Assembly (NCBI RefSeq): GCF_000709795.1
Contig: NZ_KL503802.1
Location: 310,001 to 374,000 of the forward strand
Origin: Bartonella bacilliformis Ver097
GTDB lineage: Bacteria; Pseudomonadota; Alphaproteobacteria; Rhizobiales; Rhizobiaceae
Direction of reading: 5' to 3'
DNA length: 64,000 bases
Shown: positions 17,160 through 25,776 of the stretch, in pieces
Position numbering within the stretch: the first letter of the stretch is position 1
Layout: the number at the start of each line of letters is the position of its first letter
Notes under the pieces: generated by a model
What the model saw: the letters and a program-made list of their open reading frames with translations, nothing else
What the model was told of the DNA's origin: nothing
Databases searched by the model: none
Position numbers and translations under genes: made by a program

Positions 17160-18763
17160 GATCAAGGGTAATGATACGTGTTGTGGTGTATAGTTTTGCT
17201 GTTTGTGTGTTGGGTGCTCTTTTTGGATGGGTTGCGAACCACAATAGCATTGTTATCATTACATTTTTGCAAACGCGGTTTGCTATTTCTTTGTTAACAC
17301 TTGTAAGTGTGTCTATTGTGCTCTTGGTTATGCTGGCCCTTATCTGGTGGCTGTTGCGTGGTCTTTTTTTTGCTCCTAATACTTTGCGTCATTATTTTTC
17401 TACACGCCGCCAAAAAAAAGGTCGTGAAGCGCTTTCACAAGGGCTTCTTGCTGTTTTTTCTGGTGATTATGTCACGGCAAAAAAAATGGAAACATGTGCT
17501 TTAAAATATCTTGCAAATAATCATGAGCCGTTGATGAAGCTTTTACAGGCTCAAACCTTGTTTTTACAAAAGGATTCTATTCGCGCCATTGGTTTTTATG
17601 AAGAAATGCGACAAGAGACGCCAACAAAACTTGCTGGGCTTTATGGTCTTTATCGTGAAGCTGTGGCTATGAAAGAGGATGAAGCAGCACAGCATTATGC
17701 AGAAGAAGCGCTGGCTTTATCGCCAACACTTTTATGGGCTCATCAAGCTGTTATTGATCGGTTGAGTGCTGAGGGGCAATGGGATAAAGCACTTGATGTT
17801 TTTGGAAAAGCACAAAAGGCTTTACCCCGTGCTGACCGTTGGACTGCAGAGCGTAATCACACATATGCCTTGTTATTAAGTGGGCAAGCGCTTCAGCTTT
17901 TCAAAACCCATCCTGTCAAAGCGCGTACAGCTATTTTAAAAGCACATAAATTACTGCCTGATTTTGTGCCGATAACAGTGATTGCAGCTGATATTCTTTA
18001 TAAGTTCAATGAAGTACATAAGGCTGATAAAATCATTTTCAATGCTTGGAAAAAAAACCCCCATCCTGACCTGGGTGCATGTTATCTTGAGAATGAGGAA
18101 AGAGCCGTTGAGCGATTGAAAAAGGCTAAAAAATTGGCTTCTTATAATGAGGATACTTTTGAATCAGCGTTTCTTGTTGCAAAGGCTGCTTTGGATGCAG
18201 GTGAAGTGGCATTTGCGAGAGAACAAGCACAAAAAGCCCTTCAACGTCATCCCCGTGAAAGCGTTTATTTATTATTGGCGGATATCGAAGAAGCACAAGG
18301 CAATAATCAGCTATTGGTGCGTCAATGGCTTTCATTGGCGTTGCGTGCAGAGCGGGATCCTACATGGATGTGTGATGGAACGCTTTTTTCTTCTTGGTCA
18401 GCGGTATCTCCGATAAGCGGGCGATTGGGTTGTTTTGAATGGAAAGCACCGCCACGTAGGCTTCCTTTAACATTAGAAATCGATCCTATAGAACCAAAAG
18501 ATGTTGGTGATGTTGGTCCTATGGTGCTAAATGTCGATCCTGTAATGGCTGAAAAGGAAGAAAAAGAGGATATTGTGACGGAAATAACTTTCGTTAACGA
18601 TGAACTCTTAAATGAAATTTCACCTATAAAAGATGGTTTTTTGCCTCAAAATTCAGCTAAGAAAAAAATTGGCAATCAGACACGTTTAAATGTTGATGAT
18701 CCAGGAGTGAAAATAGCAGAAAGAGATATGCTTTCATCGAAAGAGCAATTTCGAGCGTTATAA
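17156..18763 (+). CDS. hemY: HemY-like TPR membrane protein
   Basis: A 535-residue inner-membrane protein with two N-terminal hydrophobic segments (about residues 8-27 and 40-63) followed by tetratricopeptide repeats, such as ALDVFGKAQKALPRADRWTAERN and the EAQGNNQLLVRQWLSLAL region. It is the alphaproteobacterial HemY family, named from linkage to heme genes. Its biochemical role is unclear and it is not protoporphyrinogen oxidase. The GTG at 17156 overlaps the upstream stop; ATG 17171 preceded by AAGGG is an equally good start. It is retained although hemC and hemD are not seen here, arguing for a role not tied to heme synthesis alone. Confidence 0.82.
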   Translation: MRSRVMIRVVVYSFAVCVLGALFGWVANHNSIVIITFLQTRFAISLLTLVSVSIVLLVMLALIWWLLRGLFFAPNTLRHYFSTRRQKKGREALSQGLLAVFSGDYVTAKKMETCALKYLANNHEPLMKLLQAQTLFLQKDSIRAIGFYEEMRQETPTKLAGLYGLYREAVAMKEDEAAQHYAEEALALSPTLLWAHQAVIDRLSAEGQWDKALDVFGKAQKALPRADRWTAERNHTYALLLSGQALQLFKTHPVKARTAILKAHKLLPDFVPITVIAADILYKFNEVHKADKIIFNAWKKNPHPDLGACYLENEERAVERLKKAKKLASYNEDTFESAFLVAKAALDAGEVAFAREQAQKALQRHPRESVYLLLADIEEAQGNNQLLVRQWLSLALRAERDPTWMCDGTLFSSWSAVSPISGRLGCFEWKAPPRRLPLTLEIDPIEPKDVGDVGPMVLNVDPVMAEKEEKEDIVTEITFVNDELLNEISPIKDGFLPQNSAKKKIGNQTRLNVDDPGVKIAERDMLSSKEQFRAL

Positions 18764-18846
18764 AATTATCGTAGCTATTGTTGACAGACGTAATTTGCGT
18801 ATGCATTTAGAATGCCCAATTATGTTATAAAGCGATTAATTGAATT

Positions 18847-19614
18847 ATGTTTTTTGTAGAACAATATTTAGATCACAAACAAAAGGACAATAAACCAAAA
18901 ATTGCAATCGTTCTTCATCGTCCATCTGGGGGGATGGGTTATCTGGGATCTTTTTTGCAACAGAGTGGTTTTGCTCTTGATATTTATTGTCCTATTTTGG
19001 GACAAAAACTTCCCGATACATTAGAACATCATGCTGGTGTTGTTATTTTAGGTGGGCCGATGAGTGTAAATGATAGGGATGCATATATTAGTGAGGAAAT
19101 TGATTGGATTTCTCTGTCTTTGAAAGAAAATAAGCCTTTTTTAGGTATTTGTCTTGGAGCACAAATGTTAGCACGAAATCTAGGAGGATGTGTTGAGGCA
19201 AGACGTGATGGATATGTAGAAGTGGGGTGGTATCCTCTGCAGGTGATGCCACAAGGTGAGACAATGATGGATTGGCCAAAAGTGGTTTATCATTTTCATA
19301 ATGAAGGAATTTATGATTTGCCTAAAGACGTTATTCTGTTGGCAACAGGGCAGACATATCCTGTACAAGCATTCTGCTATGGAGATAAAGCATGGGGTTT
19401 GCAATTTCATCCTGAATTAACACGTATGATGATACGAAATTTGGTGATGCATTTGGCTAAAAATTTGACTCAAAAGGGTGTTCAACCTGCTTTTATGCAT
19501 TTTGAAGGTTACTCAATGTATGGCCAGACTTTGCATAAGTGGTTTAAAAATGCATTGCAACGGATTTTTGGTGCTTCTTCTGCCTTTTATACGGAAGTTG
19601 AGAGCCATAATTAG
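18847..19614 (+). CDS. Class I glutamine amidotransferase-like protein
   Basis: A stand-alone GATase domain, 255 residues. Motifs are VVILGGPMSVND, the nucleophile Cys in FLGICLGAQMLARNLGG, and the catalytic His-Glu pair in GLQFHPELT; all triad residues are present. Stand-alone proteins like this act as gamma-glutamyl hydrolases or peptidases, or as amidotransferase partners. The substrate cannot be told. It is monocistronic by position, with 83 bases upstream and a long spacer downstream. No clear ribosome-binding site precedes ATG 18847. Confidence 0.85.
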   Translation: MFFVEQYLDHKQKDNKPKIAIVLHRPSGGMGYLGSFLQQSGFALDIYCPILGQKLPDTLEHHAGVVILGGPMSVNDRDAYISEEIDWISLSLKENKPFLGICLGAQMLARNLGGCVEARRDGYVEVGWYPLQVMPQGETMMDWPKVVYHFHNEGIYDLPKDVILLATGQTYPVQAFCYGDKAWGLQFHPELTRMMIRNLVMHLAKNLTQKGVQPAFMHFEGYSMYGQTLHKWFKNALQRIFGASSAFYTEVESHN

Positions 19615-19835
19615 TCTAAAAATCATCATAAAAAATGTTGGATATTCTCTTACTCTATGAAGTGAAACAACATGGAAGTGAAAAAGGCCTTTTTTGTTTC
19701 TGCATGTAGGCTTCTTTCCATTGTTCAGTATTTATTGTCTACACAAGTTAACGCCTAAGTGTAATAATTTGCGCACTTTGTTGTTTTTGTCGGTTTATGT
19801 TGAAAAAATGTAAAAGGTCAACCTGTTTACCGCAA

Positions 19836-19859
19836 CTCCTTTGTAACTCGACAAAGGAG
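19836..19859. terminator. Strong hairpin between convergent genes
   Basis: Perfect 9-base arms CTCCTTTGT and ACAAAGGAG with the 6-base loop AACTCG. It lies between the amidotransferase gene (plus) and the glutamate dehydrogenase gene (minus), 46 bases past the latter's stop. No T tract follows on either strand, so it may protect a 3' end rather than terminate. Confidence 0.45.
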
Positions 19860-19878
19860 CAGGGGAACTAAGTTATTC

Positions 19879-19902
19879 AAGATAGGCTCTCTACACTATC
19901 TT
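19879..19902 (-). terminator. Hairpin just after glutamate dehydrogenase stop
   Basis: Arms AAGATAG (19879-19885) and CTATCTT (19896-19902) with a 10-base loop, starting 3-4 bases past the stop of the minus-strand gene. With the stronger repeat at 19836-19859 it makes a tandem hairpin 3' end. No U-run follows on the minus strand. Confidence 0.4.
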
Positions 19903-19905
19903 TCT

Positions 19906-22900
19906 TTAAGATTGGAAGGTGGTGTTTTTGAGTTGAGCGATCATACTTGCTGCAAAGGTAAAACGAGAAATATTAAGATCACCTTCAATAAGTGCACCAA
20001 TTCGATTGGTCACCGTGTAAATTTGATTTTCTCCTGTTTTGATCCAAACTGCGAGCGGATCATTTTGTTCACCATAATTTTGCAAAATTTTCGTAACAAT
20101 TTGCCGTAAGCTTTCAGCAATATTTTCTTTCGCTTGGCTTAAAGCCATACCATCATAATAATCAAAAATAGGGATGGCTCGGCTTGCTTCATCAATACGG
20201 TTTATGTGAATAATTTGAGCAAGGGAGAAGTAGATTTGTGCTGTTTGAATCAGGTCACTTTTATTTTGTTTTGCAATTAGAGAAATATCACAAATGATCG
20301 AGGCGACTTCCAGGAGAGCTAATTGTTGTGCTAAAGCTTTTGGTGCTCCTTCTTTGCAATAATTTGCTGCTTTTCTTGCAATTTTTTGATGAATGTCTCT
20401 ACCATTGGAGTGTGTAAGCTGTTTTTCAATAACAGTACGGGCCTGTTTGATTGTTTTCACAAGATCTTCCAACGGTGTCGATAAATCCATATGACGTAAA
20501 CCCCAATTAGTTGCTTCAAAGAGCATTGAGGTGATTGCTGCATAGAATTTATTTTGGATAAGACCAGGTATTTTATTATCAAGATTATCAATTTGGTTAG
20601 ATAATTGCGGAATTTCAAAACCATCACGAATAGCAATGAAAACACGAATAATATTTTCAACTTTTTGTCCTGTTTTATCTTGCAGACGATTAACAAAAGT
20701 TGGTCCTCCACGATTGACAATATCATTGGCGACAAGAGTTGCAATAATATGACGGCGCAATTGGTGATTAATGATTTCTTGCTTAAACTGGATTTGCAGT
20801 TGGGTTGGAAAATACCCCAATAAGGTTGAATCAAAATAATGATGGTCAACAATAGGATTGTTGGCAATTTCTTCTTGCAGAGTCAATTTCGCATAAGCCA
20901 AAATAACAGCAAGCTCTGGACGTGTGAGACCCTGATTTTGAGCAAGTCTTTGGCGTAAAACTTGTTCATCAGGTAAAATTTCAACCCGACGATCAAGGAG
21001 GTTTTTCTTCTCTAGATCATTGATAAAGCGTGCTTGATAAGGCAAATCAAGAGCACCTCGTCTTTCCGCTAGTGAGAGAGCAAGAGGTTGCAGATAATTG
21101 TTGCTCAGCACTAATTGCTCAACCTGTGGGGTCATTTCCTTCAAAAGAGCATCACGTGTGTTACGGGTGAGTTTTTTTGCTTGCTGTGCTGATGCGAGAA
21201 CGATTTTGATATTCACTTCAACGTCAGAGCAATTGACCCCTGCAGAATTATCAATAGCATCTGTATTGCATCGCCCACCATTTAAAATATATTCAATACG
21301 GCCGCGTTGAGTAAGACCAAGATTAGCGCCTTCACCAATGACTTTAGCACGAACCTGTTCACCGGTGATGCGCACTGCATCATTGGTACGGTCGCCTACT
21401 TGTGCATTCGTTTCCATTGTTGCACGGATATAAGTTCCGATACCGCCAAACCATAAAAGATCAACAGGTGCTTTTAAAATGGCCGTAATAATTTCAAAAG
21501 GTGTTCCTGTTCGTTTTTCAAAACCAATAACTTGTGCAGCTTCACGGGAAAGAGTGATTGTTTTCGCTGTACGTGGGAAAACACCACCACCTTTTGACAA
21601 TTTTCCTTGGTCATAATCTTGCCAGCTGGAACGGGGAAGTTGAAACAGACGCATACGTTCTGCATAACTTTCAGCGGTATCTGGATCTGGATCGATAAAG
21701 ATATCACGGTGATCAAAGGCAGCGATCAGCTTTGTTTGCTGCGACAATAACAATCCGTTACCAAAGACATCACCCGACATATCGCCAACACCAACGCAGG
21801 TGAAAGGTTTTGTTTGGATATCATGGTCAAATGACTCTCTAAAATGTCTTTTGACAGCTTCCCATGCGCCTTTTGCTGTGATTCCAATCGCTTTATGGTC
21901 ATAACCTGCTGATCCTCCAGAAGCAAAAGCATCATCAAGCCAAAAGTGATTTTCTTGGCTTATAGCATTTGCGGTGTCAGAAAAGGTTGCTGTTCCCTTA
22001 TCTGCAGCTACAACGAAATAGGGGTCGTCGCCATCATGGCGGATCACATTAGGGGCTGCGTTGACTTTGCCATCAACCAGATTATCGGTGATAGATAGCA
22101 GTGCTGCAATATAGCTAATATAGGCTTGTCGTGCGGCTTCTACAACAACGGAACGGTTATCAGTTTGAGGAAGACAATGGGGATAAAAGCCACCTTTTGC
22201 ACCAACAGGGACGATTACTGCATTTTTGACTTGTTGGGCTTTGACCAAGTCGAGCACTTCGGTACGATAATCCAATGCGCGGTCGGACCAGCGAATACCT
22301 CCACGAGCAATAGGACCAAAGCGTAAATGAACGCCTTCAACTTCTGGACCGTAAACAAAAATTTCTCGGTAAGGGCGCGGTTCAGGCAAACCCTCAATTT
22401 GGCGTGGATCCAATTTGGTGGCCAAAATACGTCGCGGGCTCCCATCGGCAAGAGGGGTAAAGGCGTTGGTGCGTAGGCTTGCTGCAATCAAATTACGATA
22501 ACGACGTAAAATAAGATCATCATCCAAACTGGGAACATGCTGTAATTTTTCTTCAATGCGTTGTTGAATGATTATTTCGTTTTTCTGTCGTTCTTCCGCT
22601 GTATGACTTTGATGAAATTTCAAATGAAATAAAGCATAAAGATCCTGAGTAATGTGAGGATAGGCGTTTAAAGTTTTAGCGATACGTTCTTGCGAATAAG
22701 GAATGCCTGCTTGTTGGATATAGCGTCCATAATGGCGCAAAATAACAATTTCGCGCCAATCCAGTTGGGCTGTTTGCGTAAGCGCGTTAAAAGCATCATC
22801 GTCAGCATTTTGGGCCCAAACAGCTTCAAATGTTTCAGCAAGTTTAAGACCATTTTTGTCAAGATTAACACAAATTTGGAAAGAGCTTTCTAGTTGCATA

Positions 22901-24615
22901 TCGTGAAGATACACATATTTTCCATTGCCGTCTGGCAGTTCAAGAGTTTGTTCGGCTATGACGCGGAATCCCATATTTTCAAGGAGTGGTACCCGTTTAG
23001 AAAGAGCAAGCGCTTCATGACGGTGAAATAGCCTGAGAGCAATGGTGTGTTTTTCTTTATGGTGGGTGTGATAAAATGTCACAAAAAGAGGATGTTCATC
23101 ATTAAGATTTAAAATATGAGTTGCATCGTTTATAGCATCTTCCGCTGAAAATAAGTCACGATAGCTGTTGGGAAATTGACTGGCGAGATGTGTTTGCTGA
23201 TCTGTCGCTTTGTGAGCAAGAGCTACAGCTTGGACAGTGTTTTCCCAGTTACGTGTGATCTCGCGAACAGCGTGCTCAAGAGTGGTGCGTTCAATAACAG
23301 GAGCACTTTGGTTGCTTTTACGGTAGATGATATAGTGGATGCGAATCAGTGTACTTTCCAAAAAAAGCGGATAGGATTCAAAGAAATCACCTTCATAGAT
23401 ATCGACAAAATAAGCACCAATTTTTTCACGTTTGCTGCTGCCATATTGATCCCGTGGGACATAGACAAGGACGGAAACAAAACGTCCAAAAGAATCAGCG
23501 TGAGCAAGAACCCGTAAACGGGGACGTTCATCTAATTGCAGGATGAGTTTAGCATTTTCTGTCAGTGTATCCACATCAGAGTGGAACATTTCATCTCTTG
23601 GATAGGTTTCCAAAACACTGATAAGGGCTTTCCCAGAATGGTCAGCCCGATTATATCCAAGACGCTGAATAATGGTTTCAGCTTTTTCTTTTAAGAAAGG
23701 GATTTTTAGAATAGAGTGTGTATAAGCTGAAGATGTAAACAACCCTACAATACGCATTTCTCCGCAAGGAAGTCCTGCTTTATTAAAAATTTTCAGACCA
23801 ATATAATCTAATCGAACAAAGCGGTGTATTTTTGAGCGGCTATTCGCCTTTGTCACGATAAACAAGGCGTCGCTTTCCATAAAGGATAAGAATTCTTGAG
23901 GACTCTCTTCCATATGCGCATTTCCAATAATGCGGATAGAGGCATCTGTAAGAATACCCAATTCAACATCACCAGTGTTAAGAGCTTTATCAGGGTTTTG
24001 GCCTTTAATGAAATCATAAGTGCGCAACCCAAGAAAGATGAAATTATTGTTCATCAACCATTGCAGAAATTCAATAGTTTTTGCACTTTCTTTCTGGTAA
24101 TTTAGTGGCAGGTTTGTTTGATAGGCATGAATGCGCTTTTTGACTTGCTCAAGCATGGGCTGCCAATCTTGCACCGCTGCGTTGACTTGTCCAAGAACTA
24201 AGGTGATCTCATCTTTAAGCTTTTGAGCTTGTTGTTGATTTAAAGCTTCAACATGGATTTGCATCAGACTGATGCGTTTTTCGGCAGCACAATCAAGAAC
24301 AGGATGCGCAATCAAATAAATTTTGTTTATTTGTTGATTGAAGACATTCAAAATAGAATCAAGCAAGAAAGGTTTGTTGTCATTAACCAACGTAACAACA
24401 GTTAAGGGTTTGTCATTACAGGTTAGAGTGTGTTCAAAGCAGACGGTGCTTTCTCCTTCCCGATATTGGTGGAGGGCTTCAGTAGCGATTTTTGCAGCTT
24501 TTTGGAGTTCACTGCTTTTATAGCGGGCTATATCTTCTTCATCTGCATGAGCGAAAAGAATTGATTCTATTTCATTTGGATCTTTCTTAATATCCAGTAT
24601 TTCCTGTTTTGACAT
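19906..24615 (-). CDS. gdhB: NAD-dependent glutamate dehydrogenase (large, GDH2/COG2902 type)
   Basis: Oxidatively deaminates glutamate to 2-oxoglutarate, feeding amino-acid carbon into the TCA cycle. The product is about 1569 residues, the size of the 180-kDa class. It has a long N-terminal regulatory part with ACT-like segments and a central dehydrogenase core: GPIARGGIRWSDRALDYRTEVLDL, VPVGAKGGF with the catalytic Lys, VGDMSGDVFGNG and VIGEGANLGLTQRGRIEY. A helical C-terminal domain follows. The start at 24615 (MSKQEILDI) is chosen because GGGAGGA lies six bases upstream; an in-frame ATG 14 codons earlier has no such site. The gene is intact over its whole length. Confidence 0.93.
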   Translation of the reverse strand: MSKQEILDIKKDPNEIESILFAHADEEDIARYKSSELQKAAKIATEALHQYREGESTVCFEHTLTCNDKPLTVVTLVNDNKPFLLDSILNVFNQQINKIYLIAHPVLDCAAEKRISLMQIHVEALNQQQAQKLKDEITLVLGQVNAAVQDWQPMLEQVKKRIHAYQTNLPLNYQKESAKTIEFLQWLMNNNFIFLGLRTYDFIKGQNPDKALNTGDVELGILTDASIRIIGNAHMEESPQEFLSFMESDALFIVTKANSRSKIHRFVRLDYIGLKIFNKAGLPCGEMRIVGLFTSSAYTHSILKIPFLKEKAETIIQRLGYNRADHSGKALISVLETYPRDEMFHSDVDTLTENAKLILQLDERPRLRVLAHADSFGRFVSVLVYVPRDQYGSSKREKIGAYFVDIYEGDFFESYPLFLESTLIRIHYIIYRKSNQSAPVIERTTLEHAVREITRNWENTVQAVALAHKATDQQTHLASQFPNSYRDLFSAEDAINDATHILNLNDEHPLFVTFYHTHHKEKHTIALRLFHRHEALALSKRVPLLENMGFRVIAEQTLELPDGNGKYVYLHDMQLESSFQICVNLDKNGLKLAETFEAVWAQNADDDAFNALTQTAQLDWREIVILRHYGRYIQQAGIPYSQERIAKTLNAYPHITQDLYALFHLKFHQSHTAEERQKNEIIIQQRIEEKLQHVPSLDDDLILRRYRNLIAASLRTNAFTPLADGSPRRILATKLDPRQIEGLPEPRPYREIFVYGPEVEGVHLRFGPIARGGIRWSDRALDYRTEVLDLVKAQQVKNAVIVPVGAKGGFYPHCLPQTDNRSVVVEAARQAYISYIAALLSITDNLVDGKVNAAPNVIRHDGDDPYFVVAADKGTATFSDTANAISQENHFWLDDAFASGGSAGYDHKAIGITAKGAWEAVKRHFRESFDHDIQTKPFTCVGVGDMSGDVFGNGLLLSQQTKLIAAFDHRDIFIDPDPDTAESYAERMRLFQLPRSSWQDYDQGKLSKGGGVFPRTAKTITLSREAAQVIGFEKRTGTPFEIITAILKAPVDLLWFGGIGTYIRATMETNAQVGDRTNDAVRITGEQVRAKVIGEGANLGLTQRGRIEYILNGGRCNTDAIDNSAGVNCSDVEVNIKIVLASAQQAKKLTRNTRDALLKEMTPQVEQLVLSNNYLQPLALSLAERRGALDLPYQARFINDLEKKNLLDRRVEILPDEQVLRQRLAQNQGLTRPELAVILAYAKLTLQEEIANNPIVDHHYFDSTLLGYFPTQLQIQFKQEIINHQLRRHIIATLVANDIVNRGGPTFVNRLQDKTGQKVENIIRVFIAIRDGFEIPQLSNQIDNLDNKIPGLIQNKFYAAITSMLFEATNWGLRHMDLSTPLEDLVKTIKQARTVIEKQLTHSNGRDIHQKIARKAANYCKEGAPKALAQQLALLEVASIICDISLIAKQNKSDLIQTAQIYFSLAQIIHINRIDEASRAIPIFDYYDGMALSQAKENIAESLRQIVTKILQNYGEQNDPLAVWIKTGENQIYTVTNRIGALIEGDLNISRFTFAASMIAQLKNTTFQS

Positions 24616-24875
24616 AATAGTCCTCCCTCTTTTTGCTTTGGGTCGTTTTTTCCTCACAAAAGTTGGCTTTTACGCCATTATCCCTAGTGTATCATCTTAT
24701 TGACTAAAGGGAAGAGAGATTTACCTTCAGTGATTATAAATTCTTTTCGTTACTTTATAGCAGGAATGATGACATTAAAATGAATAGTTTGTGTGAATGT
24801 TTTATTTTTGTATTCAAGATCATGTGTAAAATGATAAGAACCTAGTCAAGATTTAATAATTAAAGTGACGATATA

Positions 24876-25532
24876 ATGATTTTGCCAGAAAAACTTCTCA
24901 AAGGATACTGGTCCTTTATGGATAATCGTTTTTCACAGGAGAGAGAGCGTTATCAGCAATTAGCAAAAGAAGGACAAAGGCCAGAGACTTTGGTCATCGC
25001 TTGCTGTGATTCTCGTGCCACTCCAGAAACGATTTTTGATGCTTGTCCAGGTGAAATTTTTGTTCTACGTAATGTAGCGAATTTGGTTCCTCCTTTTTCT
25101 CCTGATGATCAATATCACGCAACGTCAGCAGCGATTGAGTTTGCAGTACAGTTTTTAGAAGTCAAACATATTGTTATTTTAGGACATGGGCATTGTGGAG
25201 GGATTCGTACCGTTCTTGATGAAACTTGTAAGCCCTTATCATCAGATGATTTTATTAGCCGTTGGATGAGCCTGTTGACACTAGCAGGAAAAGCTGTTGC
25301 GAGTAATTCATGGATGACTGCAGAAGAACGGCAAACAGCATTGGAACATATTTCTATTCGTTGTTCACTCGAGAATTTAGAGACATTTCCCTGGTTAAAA
25401 ACGCGCAAAGATGAAGGGCTGTTAAAATTGCATGGAGCTTGGTTTGATATTTCAAGTGGTGAATTATGGAGCATGGAACAAGAAACAGGAAATTTTACCC
25501 GTGTTGAAAGCGAATTGCTTTCTCAATTCTGA
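24876..25532 (+). CDS. Beta-class carbonic anhydrase
   Basis: Interconverts CO2 and bicarbonate. The 218-residue protein carries the zinc ligands in ACCDSRATPE (Cys43, with Asp45 and Arg47) and in ILGHGHCGG (His104 and Cys107), the complete beta-class set. The N-terminal LLKGYWSFMDNRFSQERERY matches the proteobacterial clade. Single gene with its own 5' region of about 260 bases shared with the divergent glutamate dehydrogenase gene. Bicarbonate supply would serve carboxylation and purine steps such as the pathway containing purH. Confidence 0.93.
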   Translation: MILPEKLLKGYWSFMDNRFSQERERYQQLAKEGQRPETLVIACCDSRATPETIFDACPGEIFVLRNVANLVPPFSPDDQYHATSAAIEFAVQFLEVKHIVILGHGHCGGIRTVLDETCKPLSSDDFISRWMSLLTLAGKAVASNSWMTAEERQTALEHISIRCSLENLETFPWLKTRKDEGLLKLHGAWFDISSGELWSMEQETGNFTRVESELLSQF

Positions 25533-25640
25533 AAATACTCTCTGTTTCGCCTTCATTCTTGCGTGATAAAATCTTGACAAAGGACAGTTTTTGTTGTTTG
25601 AAACAATGAGCATTTAGTGACAAGAATTAACTTGGAATCA

Positions 25641-25720
25641 CCTACTGGGACCCCGCTTAAGGGTATAAAAAGATCCCAGAGGTCAACACCCGACAGCGCG
25701 TGGCGTTCTCGGGTGCTGTT
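25641..25720 (+). ncRNA. Structured leader upstream of ffh (candidate ffh RNA motif)
   Basis: Two consecutive hairpins lie 57-136 bases before the ffh start. The first has arms CCTACTGGGA and TCCCAGAGG (25641-25650 with 25674-25682, one bulged A) and an inner CCC/GGG helix. The second has perfect arms CACCCGA (25687-25693) and TCGGGTG (25709-25715) followed by a T-rich stretch. The position and two-hairpin layout fit the conserved ffh leader motif reported from comparative RNA searches; I recall this family but cannot run its model. It is GC-rich against an AT-rich background. It lacks the signature bases of 4.5S RNA. Confidence 0.5.
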
Positions 25721-25776
25721 TTGGTTTGCCATGTGGTTTGCTTGTTAGTTTTTGTTACAGAGAAATGAGGTTAGTG

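Noticed and set aside
19681-19695. AAAAAGGCCTTTTTT palindrome as terminator after the amidotransferase gene
   Set aside because: The only possible hairpin has five A-U pairs and a four-base GGCC loop; too weak to claim.
25600-25776. 4.5S (SRP) RNA gene upstream of ffh
   Set aside because: The conserved 4.5S loop bases (GGAAG and AGCAG type elements) are absent, and the fold is two separate hairpins, not one long rod.
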